14,530 bases of DNA from Planctomycetota bacterium (GTDB lineage: Bacteria > Planctomycetota > Phycisphaerae > UBA1845 > PWPN01). Numbering within the stretch: the stretch's first letter is position 1; each line of letters begins with the position of its first letter. This document shows, piece by piece, positions 7,672 to 12,970 of the stretch. The position numbers were made by a program, and so were the translations under genes. Location: positions 1 through 14,530 of the forward strand of contig JACQVT010000305.1 in the NCBI GenBank assembly GCA_016209665.1, read 5' to 3'. The notes below the pieces were generated by a model. The model saw only the letters and a program-made list of their open reading frames with translations. It was not told where the DNA came from and ran no database searches.

Positions 7672-7743
7672 CCCTTGACACGCCGGGCGGGCGAAGCCCG
7701 CTGGCCGAAGGCCGGACGCTTCGCGTCCCCGGCGTGTCAAGGG
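7672..7743. repeat. 72-bp palindromic cloverleaf element
   Basis: CCCTTGACACGCCGGG (7672-7687) and CCCGGCGTGTCAAGGG (7728-7743) are a perfect 16-bp inverted repeat. Between them lie three perfect or near-perfect hairpins with no spacer: CGGGC-GAA-GCCCG (7688-7700), CTGGCC-GAA-GGCCGG with one G-T pair (7701-7715), and ACGC-TTC-GCGT (7716-7726). Only C7727 is unpaired at the junction. Hairpin 1 on the plus strand and hairpin 3 on the minus strand contain GCGAAGC, a heptamer known to form an unusually stable DNA mini-hairpin. The trinucleotide CGA flanks both ends (7669-7671 and 7744-7746) and may be a target duplication or chance. The element sits 36 bp before the response-regulator start. It may be a dispersed palindromic (REP- or MITE-like) repeat or a structured leader element. 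It is not a tRNA: it lacks a CCA end, an anticodon arm and conserved tRNA bases. Confidence 0.85.
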
Positions 7744-7779
7744 CGAGGGGTTTGGATTCCGAAGATTGGGAGAACGCCA

Positions 7780-8271
7780 TTGACGCCCGACGACGACGAC
7801 AAGGTCCTGCCGCCCTCGAAGGTCCTGATCGTGGACGACAACCCGCAGAACCTCGAGCTGCTCAGTGCGTACATCGAAGACATCCCCAACATCACGATCA
7901 TCCCGGCGGTCAACGGGATGGAGGCGTTGGCCCGGGTGGCCGACCACCAGCCCGACCTGATCCTGCTCGACATCATGATGCCCAAGATGTCGGGGTTTGA
8001 GGTGTGCCGGCAGCTCAAGGCGGACCCCAAGACCCGCGACATCCAGGTGATCATGGTGACCGCCCTGAACGAGGTGGGCGACCACGAGCGAGCGGTGGAC
8101 TGCGGCACGGACGAGTTCCTGACCAAGCCGGTGAACCGGATCGAGCTGATCACCCGGGTGAAAAGCCTCCTTCGGGTGCGCCACCTGAAGCAGGAACTCA
8201 GCCAGACCCCCGACGGCACGAGCGACCGACCACGGGACAAGCGCGGGCTTCACGCCGAGGATCATCCATAA
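7780..8271 (+). CDS. Single-domain response regulator (receiver protein)
   Basis: This 163-residue protein is almost entirely a receiver (REC) domain, at about residues 14-135. All key residues are present: the acidic pair Asp19-Asp20 in VLIVDDN, the phosphoacceptor Asp64 in LILLDIMMP, the switch Thr94 in IMVTALN, and Lys116 in FLTKPVN. The last 45 residues (from about RVKSLLRVRHLKQEL) form a helix and a charged tail with no output domain. It probably acts by protein contact or by relaying phosphate, as stand-alone receivers do. The chosen start is the TTG at 7780, with GGGAGA (7768-7773) 6 nt upstream. An in-frame ATG at 7543 would add residues encoded by the cloverleaf element and is rejected. 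The stop TAA overlaps the protease ATG by one base (8271), which suggests coupled translation. No histidine kinase is in the window. Confidence 0.92.
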   Translation: MTPDDDDKVLPPSKVLIVDDNPQNLELLSAYIEDIPNITIIPAVNGMEALARVADHQPDLILLDIMMPKMSGFEVCRQLKADPKTRDIQVIMVTALNEVGDHERAVDCGTDEFLTKPVNRIELITRVKSLLRVRHLKQELSQTPDGTSDRPRDKRGLHAEDHP

Positions 8272-11027
8272 TGCGACGGGCACGAGTTGGGGCGCGGTGC
8301 GCCCCGTGCGTGTGGTTATTGGCCGCCGGTTTGCTGGGGGCCGAGGGACGTTCCGATCAACCCACTGCGGTCCCCAGCGGCGCCGAGCCACTGGCGGAGA
8401 CGAAGCGGCTGGTGGACTCGCCGGACGAGCGGGTGTCGGTGCTGGCCAACGGCCTGACCGTCATCCTCAAGGCGCATCGCACGGCTCCGGTGGCCTGCGT
8501 GCAGATGTACTGCAAGACGGGCAGCATCCGCGAGCAGGAATACCTCGGGGCGGGCATGAGCCACCTGTTCGAGCACCTCCTGCACGGGGCGGCGACCATC
8601 CATCGGAGCGAGGAGCAGTCCCGGCGGATCCTCGACGAGATCGGCGGCAACTCGATCGCCTACACGAGCTACGAGGTCACCTGCTACTTCATCAACAGCA
8701 CCCGCCAGAGCGCCGCCCGAGCCGTCAACCTGCTCGGCGACTGGATCACCCACCCGACCTTTCCGCAGGAGGCGTTCGACCGCGAGTGGGGCGTGGTGCA
8801 GCGGGAGCTGGAACGAGACGTGGACGATCCCGGCCGACAACTGTACTACCTGATGATGGACACGATGTACCGCGACCACCCGGCGCGGTTCCCGGTGATC
8901 GGGTACCAGCCCATCGTGCAGTCGCTCAAAAAGGAGGACATCGTCGGCTACCACCGCCGGATGTATGTGCCGGACAACATCGTGGTGACCATCGTCGGGG
9001 ACATCGACCTGGACGAGATGCTCGAGACCGTGGCCAGGGAGTTCGCGGGGTTCCGGCGTCAGCGCGTGCCGGACGTCACGTTGCCCGAGGTGCCCCCGAT
9101 GGTCACGCCGCGGTCGGCGAGCCGGCGGATGAAGGTGCAGGCGGCGATGATGCAGTTGGCGTGGCCGTCCATCCGGCTGACCCACCCGGACCTGTACGCC
9201 CTGGACGTGCTGAGCTACATCCTGACCCGCGGGGACAGCTCGCGGCTCGCCCGGACGATCCGTGATGCGGGCCTGACTTTCACCATCGACAGCTACAGCT
9301 ACACGCCCGAGTGGGCGAACGGCGTCTTCGTGATCGACGCCCGGTTGGATCCAGCGAAGGTCGAGGAAGCCCAACAGGCGATCCTCAAGCAGGTGGCGGT
9401 GGTGCAGCAGGAACTGGTCTCGGCGGAGGAACTGGAGAAGGCCAAGAAGCAGAAGGCAGCCGAACACGTCATGCAGTCGCAGACGGCCGAGAGCGTCGCC
9501 TCGATGATCTCCAGCGACTACCTCGCGACGGGGGACATCCATTTCAGCCGGGCATACGTCGACAAGATCCAGGTCCTGACCGCCGAACAGATTCGCGACG
9601 TGGCCCGGCGATACCTGTTGCCCGAGCGGCTGGGGACGATAACCGTGCTGCCCGAAGGGGCGGCCGGGCCAACGGTGGCGTCCGCGGCCCAGGCGGCGAC
9701 GCCCGAAGCGGTGCGTGAGATCAAGCTCGACAACGGCCTGCGTTGTCTGATCCGCCGCGATCCCACGACGCCGCTGGTGGCCATCCAGGCCTATTCGCTG
9801 GGCGGGGTGACGTTCGAGGACGCCGGGACGAACGGCCTGAGCCGCTTGGCGGCGATCCTCGTCGTGCGGGGCACGAAGACGCGGACAGCCCAGGACATCG
9901 CCGGATTCTTCGACGCCCGCGGCGGCACCCTCGACACCTCGTCGGGCAACAACTCACTCGTGTTCCAGGCGGAGGTGCTCAAGGCAGACTTCGCCGACAC
10001 GGTGGCCGTGTTCGCCGACGTGGTGCTCAACCCCGTCTTTCCCGAGGATGAGTTGGAGTTGTTCCGGCCGCAACTGCTCGACGCGATTAAGCGCCTGGGC
10101 GAGACGTGGCGCCCGGAGTTGTTTTCCTACGCCCGGCACCGCTTCTACCGGAACAGCCCATATCGGTTCGACGACGTGGGCTCGGAAGCGGTGGTGGCCG
10201 GCGCAACCCGCGAGGAGGTGGAGGCCTTCTACCGCCGGTGCGTGACGGGGCCGAACACGGTGGTGGCCGTCTACGGCGACGTGGATGCGACGCTGGCCGA
10301 GTCGTTGGTGCGGCGGCACTTCGAGGCCCTGCCAGGGTCGGGGGCAACGCTGCCGAAGGTTGAGCCGGAACCAAAACTCGACGGGCCGCAGTTGTACATC
10401 CTCAAGAAGTCGCCGGAGCGCAAGGCAGCGGGGATCGCCGTGGGCTTTCGGGGCATGAAGGTCTCCGACAAGAAGGCCCGGGCCGAAATGGCCGTGCTGG
10501 ATACGGTGATGAGCGGATACCGCTACCCGACGGGCTGGCTGGAGGAGTCGCTCCGCGGCGGAACCCAGAGTCTGGTCTACGAGGTGCACGCGGTGAACCA
10601 GCCCGGGCTTCTGCCGGGGATGTTCCAGGTTTACGCGGCGTGCCAGCCGGACAAGGTCAACGAGGTCTATGGGATCATCGCCAGGCAGATTGCCAAGGCC
10701 CGGGCAGGCGAGGTCACGCCCGAAGAACTCACGACGGCCAAGACGATCATCGTCACCACCGAGCTGATGGAGAACCAGACGAACAGCCGGCGGGCGATGC
10801 AGGACGGGCTCAACGTGCTGTACGGCCTGGGTCAAGCCTATGACGCGGAGTTCCTCAAGGCGGTCCAGGCGGTGACGCTCGAGGATCTGAAACGGCTCGC
10901 CGATGAGTACCTGGTGAACCCGCAGGTGGCTATCGTCACCCCGGCTCCCGAGGCGGTGGACATCGGCGTCAAGCCGACGGCGGTGGACAGCGTCCGCGAC
11001 CCGACGGGGGACAGCGGCGGGCGATAG
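8271..11027 (+). CDS. M16 family zinc metalloprotease, two-lobed, exported
   Basis: This 918-residue insulinase/pitrilysin-superfamily protein has the usual length of bacterial two-lobed M16 enzymes. The N-terminus (MRRARVGARCAPCVWLLAAGLLGAEG) looks like a signal peptide without a lipobox, so a periplasmic or extracellular location is likely. The first lobe carries the inverted zinc motif HLFEH (His98, Glu101, His102). The third ligand is probably Glu179 in VVQREL, 77 residues after His102, the standard M16 spacing. The second lobe starts near residue 481. It is the catalytically dead partner: the position of HxxEH reads RLAAI (525-529). Such enzymes close like a clamshell on short unfolded peptides. 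The ATG overlaps the response-regulator stop, with a weak GAGG at 8257-8260. The C-terminus (VDSVRDPTGDSGGR) is unremarkable. The fold and catalytic assignment are firm; the substrate is unknown. Confidence 0.93.
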   Translation: MRRARVGARCAPCVWLLAAGLLGAEGRSDQPTAVPSGAEPLAETKRLVDSPDERVSVLANGLTVILKAHRTAPVACVQMYCKTGSIREQEYLGAGMSHLFEHLLHGAATIHRSEEQSRRILDEIGGNSIAYTSYEVTCYFINSTRQSAARAVNLLGDWITHPTFPQEAFDREWGVVQRELERDVDDPGRQLYYLMMDTMYRDHPARFPVIGYQPIVQSLKKEDIVGYHRRMYVPDNIVVTIVGDIDLDEMLETVAREFAGFRRQRVPDVTLPEVPPMVTPRSASRRMKVQAAMMQLAWPSIRLTHPDLYALDVLSYILTRGDSSRLARTIRDAGLTFTIDSYSYTPEWANGVFVIDARLDPAKVEEAQQAILKQVAVVQQELVSAEELEKAKKQKAAEHVMQSQTAESVASMISSDYLATGDIHFSRAYVDKIQVLTAEQIRDVARRYLLPERLGTITVLPEGAAGPTVASAAQAATPEAVREIKLDNGLRCLIRRDPTTPLVAIQAYSLGGVTFEDAGTNGLSRLAAILVVRGTKTRTAQDIAGFFDARGGTLDTSSGNNSLVFQAEVLKADFADTVAVFADVVLNPVFPEDELELFRPQLLDAIKRLGETWRPELFSYARHRFYRNSPYRFDDVGSEAVVAGATREEVEAFYRRCVTGPNTVVAVYGDVDATLAESLVRRHFEALPGSGATLPKVEPEPKLDGPQLYILKKSPERKAAGIAVGFRGMKVSDKKARAEMAVLDTVMSGYRYPTGWLEESLRGGTQSLVYEVHAVNQPGLLPGMFQVYAACQPDKVNEVYGIIARQIAKARAGEVTPEELTTAKTIIVTTELMENQTNSRRAMQDGLNVLYGLGQAYDAEFLKAVQAVTLEDLKRLADEYLVNPQVAIVTPAPEAVDIGVKPTAVDSVRDPTGDSGGR

Positions 11028-11065
11028 GTGTTGTGTGTTCCCAAATACATTTCCGGAGTTTTCTC

Positions 11066-11671
11066 GTGAGTGCGAACAAGGACTATCTGTCGTTGCCGTT
11101 CCGTGAATTGTTGGCTGATCTGGCCGCCAAGACGCCGACGCCCGGTGGGGGCGGGGCGGCGGCGGCGGCGGGTGCGGTGGCCGCCTCGCTGGCGTGCATG
11201 GTGCTGGAATACACGGTCGGCAAGGAAAAGTACGCGGAACACGAGGGGCGGCTTCGCAAGCGGTTGGAGGAACTCCAGCGCGCGGGCGAGGAGTTTGCCC
11301 GGCTGCTTGGCGAGGACATGAAGGCCTACGAAGCCGTGGTGGCGGCCCGCAAGAAGGATGCTCACGCCCGCGAGCAGGCGACATCGCGGGCGATCAACGT
11401 GCCGATGGAGGTCGTGTCGCTGGCGGGCGTGCTCGTGGCGGGGCTCGACCAGGTCAAGGGTCTCGTGAATCCCAACCTGTCCGGCGACTTGCGGGTGGCG
11501 GCGATCCTCGGGAACGCGGCGGCTCGGAGCGCCGCCTGCACCGTCCGCGAAAACCTGGAGGCCCTCCTCGACCGCAAGCAAGCCGCCCGCCTGGACGACC
11601 GCCTCGACCTGCTCCTCGGGCGCGCGGAGCGCCATTGCAACGCCGTCGTCCACTCCGGGACGCCGATTTGA
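11066..11671 (+). CDS. fchA: Cyclodeaminase/methenyl-THF cyclohydrolase family protein (FchA-like)
   Basis: This 201-residue cytoplasmic protein belongs to the FTCD_C (formiminotransferase-cyclodeaminase C-terminal) family. The family signature TPTPGGGGAAAAAGAVAASLACMV spans about 23-46. It is followed by a helical body with the typical SRAINVPMEV segment and the NPNLSGDLRVAAILGNAAARSA segment. Stand-alone members are 5,10-methenyltetrahydrofolate cyclohydrolases (FchA) or formimino-THF cyclodeaminases, and sequence alone does not separate the two reliably. The chosen start is the GTG at 11066, with GGAG (11055-11058) 7 nt upstream. A GTG at 11033 would add 11 residues not expected in the family. 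The gene follows the M16 protease stop by 38 nt and is probably cotranscribed, though no functional link is obvious. No formiminotransferase or other folate gene is in the window. Confidence 0.88.
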   Translation: MSANKDYLSLPFRELLADLAAKTPTPGGGGAAAAAGAVAASLACMVLEYTVGKEKYAEHEGRLRKRLEELQRAGEEFARLLGEDMKAYEAVVAARKKDAHAREQATSRAINVPMEVVSLAGVLVAGLDQVKGLVNPNLSGDLRVAAILGNAAARSAACTVRENLEALLDRKQAARLDDRLDLLLGRAERHCNAVVHSGTPI

Positions 11672-11815
11672 GGGTGTTCCCGCGCGGCTGGGACGATGCG
11701 GTGGTCCGGTCGGGCAGAAGAAACGTGGTGGGGCATACAATTGGATGTACGGCCGGTCGGCGGGCGGCACGATGGCGGCGTCGGAGTGGTCGATCGGCCG
11801 TGCGAGGGCGGACCC

Positions 11816-12055
11816 ATGTCCCTCCGCGTCAAGTGCCCGGTATGCGGCTACCGCATCAAAGCCCCGGACGGAGCGTACGGCCGGCGGGGAACCTGCCCCC
11901 GTTGCAAGCTGATGATCCGGCTGCCCACGCGCGAACAACTCGAGGCCCAAACATCTCAGGATGAGAGATCGGACGCACAGGGTACATCCGGCGGGGCCGA
12001 GCCGGCGTTGCCGGGCACGATAGAGGCACGGTCCACGGCGGGAGACTCCGGTTGA
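11816..12055 (+). CDS. Small zinc-ribbon protein
   Basis: This 79-residue protein begins MSLRVKCPVCGYRIKAPDG and has CxxC pairs at Cys7/Cys10 and Cys25/Cys28 (CPRC), which together make one four-cysteine zinc ribbon. The rest is polar, rich in Gly, Ser, Glu and Asp, and probably disordered. Similar short 'zinc ribbon plus low-complexity tail' proteins are common in planctomycetes, but their function is unknown; nucleic-acid or protein binding is possible. The ATG at 11816 has GAGGG (11804-11808) 7 nt upstream, and the open frame extending to 11696 shows no family features. It lies 144 nt after the FchA-like gene on the same strand and 33 nt from the convergent sigma-like gene, with no clear terminator between them. 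Confidence 0.7.
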   Translation: MSLRVKCPVCGYRIKAPDGAYGRRGTCPRCKLMIRLPTREQLEAQTSQDERSDAQGTSGGAEPALPGTIEARSTAGDSG

Positions 12056-12088
12056 CGAGACATCCGCGGCGGAGACGCTCGGGGCGGG

Positions 12089-12427
12089 TTACAGGGCTTG
12101 GGCCGCCAGGCAGAAAGGCTGGCCGCGGGACGCCGACTTGGTCATCGCCTTGCCAAGACGGTTCACAACCTCGCTGTGAACCCGTTCCACCTCCGATTGC
12201 GGCAAATCCAGAACGCCGGCGATCTCGTCGAACGTCAGTTCCTCGGCATACCGCAACATGATGATCAGACGCTCCGTGCGGTCGAGATAGTGCCGCACGT
12301 ACCAGGCGAGGTCCTCGCGATCCAGGCCGGGCAGCGGGCTTCGCACGATGTTGATGTCGGGGGCGGGGACGAGTTCACGGGGCCAGGACGGCTTGACGCG
12401 AGTCTGCCGGGGACGCAGAGATGACAT
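12089..12427 (-). CDS. Sigma-70 region-4-like HTH protein
   Basis: This 112-residue protein has a C-terminal half that resembles sigma-70 region 4. The segment LDRTERLIIMLRYAEELTFDEIAGVLDLPQSEVERVHSEVVNRL has the 'LxxxERxIIxLRY...LTxxEIAxxLxxxxxxVxRxxxxxxxxL' pattern of the -35-recognising helix-turn-helix. No region 2 is present, so it cannot work as a complete sigma factor. It may bind RNA polymerase or DNA as an accessory or competing factor. The start at 12427 has a strong GAGGAGG 5 nt upstream, and the open frame to 12496 is therefore not used. The ~210 nt upstream hold a nested hairpin. The last ten residues (GQPFCLAAQA and neighbours) look non-conserved. Confidence 0.75.
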   Translation of the reverse strand: MSSLRPRQTRVKPSWPRELVPAPDINIVRSPLPGLDREDLAWYVRHYLDRTERLIIMLRYAEELTFDEIAGVLDLPQSEVERVHSEVVNRLGKAMTKSASRGQPFCLAAQAL

Positions 12428-12443
12428 GGCTGCCTCCTCGTTC

Positions 12444-12494
12444 GCCTCTCGACCGGCCCGCCCACCAGCCGGTGGCGCCCGGTTGCCGTGAGGC
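12444..12494 (-). promoter_or_regulatory. Nested hairpin upstream of the sigma-like gene
   Basis: Three pairs of complementary arms are nested: GCCTC/GAGGC (12444-12448 and 12490-12494), ACCGG/CCGGT (12452-12456 and 12479-12483), and CCACC/GGTGG (12462-12466 and 12471-12475). The structure begins 17 nt upstream of the sigma-like start and just outside its Shine-Dalgarno sequence. It could be a leader fold that affects translation, but this is inference from symmetry alone. Confidence 0.35.
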
Positions 12495-12641
12495 ACGGAT
12501 GTCCTGTCTCGGCCGCAAGAGGCATCCGCTCCTCCTCATCGGCCGGCAGGGCTTCATCCTGGCTTATCGGACAGGTGGCGGGGATTCTGGAGTTGTTGCC
12601 AGGAAGCCGGGGATGGTGGATCGGCAAATAGTGGTCGAAAC

Positions 12642-12678
12642 CCCCCTGGGTCGACCGGATTCCGACCCACACAGGGGG
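12642..12678 (-). terminator. Terminator-like hairpin, minus-strand direction
   Basis: CCCCCTG/CAGGGGG (12642-12648 and 12672-12678) is stacked on GGTCG/CGACC (12649-12653 and 12663-12667), with a 4-nt bulge and a 9-nt loop. Read on the minus strand, the stem is followed by a short T stretch (three T). It lies between the glycosidase-like gene and the sigma-like gene, both on that strand, and could separate their transcripts. The weak T-tract keeps confidence low. Confidence 0.35.
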
Positions 12679-12828
12679 AGGAGCCATACAGCTTGCACCT
12701 GAATCTGGTGCCCGCGATGGAAGCGACCGGCGCCTCGCCGGACATCTTCCCTTGCCGAACGGCCGGCGAGGGCGCCGGCTGCTACGACTCCGCGCACGGG
12801 GTAGAATCGGGACTCGTATCAGACCGTT

Positions 12829-12960
12829 TCAGCCCAAGCTCATCGCGCCCCGGGCGGTCGGGCAGGCTTCGCAGTGGCGGGCAAACCACCACTCAACACC
12901 CTTCAGCACCAGTCCCACCTTGCTGGTGGTGCCCAGCTTGCGATGGATGTTGGTGATATA
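12829..12960 (-). pseudogene. C-terminal remnant of a LuxR-type HTH regulator
   Basis: Translating the minus strand from 12960 to the TGA at 12829-12831 gives 43 residues beginning YITNIHRKLGTTSKVGLVL. This matches the end of the LuxR/GerE helix-turn-helix (typical pattern HISNIxRKLGxxSRxxLVL), followed by a short tail ending MSLG. Codon choice is as GC3-biased as in the neighbouring genes. Nothing upstream in any frame supplies the rest of the HTH or a receiver domain. Instead the DNA passes within about 15 bases into the stop of the glycosidase-like gene. I infer that a deletion or insertion removed the rest of the gene. The 12-residue core match is the main evidence, so a profile search is needed for certainty. 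Confidence 0.6.
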
Positions 12961-12970
12961 TGGATGGAGT

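Larger units (their letters stand above)
6964..7779. other. Divergent intergenic region between the HDOD-GGDEF and response-regulator genes
   Basis: This 816-nt gap has no convincing gene. Besides the separately listed elements it contains GAATCG-GTT-CGATTC at 7299-7313 and an 8-bp inverted repeat, CATCTCGC/GCGAGATG, at 7345-7352 and 7376-7383. Several open frames cross it in different phases, but none has a good ribosome binding site or a recognisable domain. The frame that would extend the response regulator upstream reads straight through the cloverleaf element, which argues against that extension. Confidence 0.55.
12428..12828. other. Intergenic region, no supported gene
   Basis: Open frames here are short, overlap each other and lack recognisable domains. 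The region contains the nested hairpin (12444-12494), a terminator-like hairpin (12642-12678), and a GC-rich inverted repeat: CCGGCGCCTCGCCGG at 12727-12741 against CCGGCGAGGGCGCCGG at 12763-12778, which pair over 15 bp with one bulged base. No clear -35/-10 pair for the sigma-like gene was found. Confidence 0.5.

Noticed and set aside
7672..7743. The cloverleaf as a tRNA gene
   Set aside because: The arms are too long and GC-rich, the loops are only three bases, and there is no anticodon loop, T-loop consensus or acceptor/CCA arrangement.
7543..7779. N-terminal extension of the response regulator from an upstream ATG
   Set aside because: The extension would translate the cloverleaf palindrome and has no domain. 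The TTG at 7780 has a well-spaced GGGAGA and begins right before the receiver domain.
9954..11384. Minus-strand 476-residue open frame
   Set aside because: It spans the M16 protease and FchA genes in antisense. Its Arg/Pro/His-rich composition is typical of shadow frames.
12727..12778. GC-rich inverted repeat as an intrinsic terminator
   Set aside because: The stem is strong, but neither strand has a T-tract after it, so it is recorded only as an inverted repeat.
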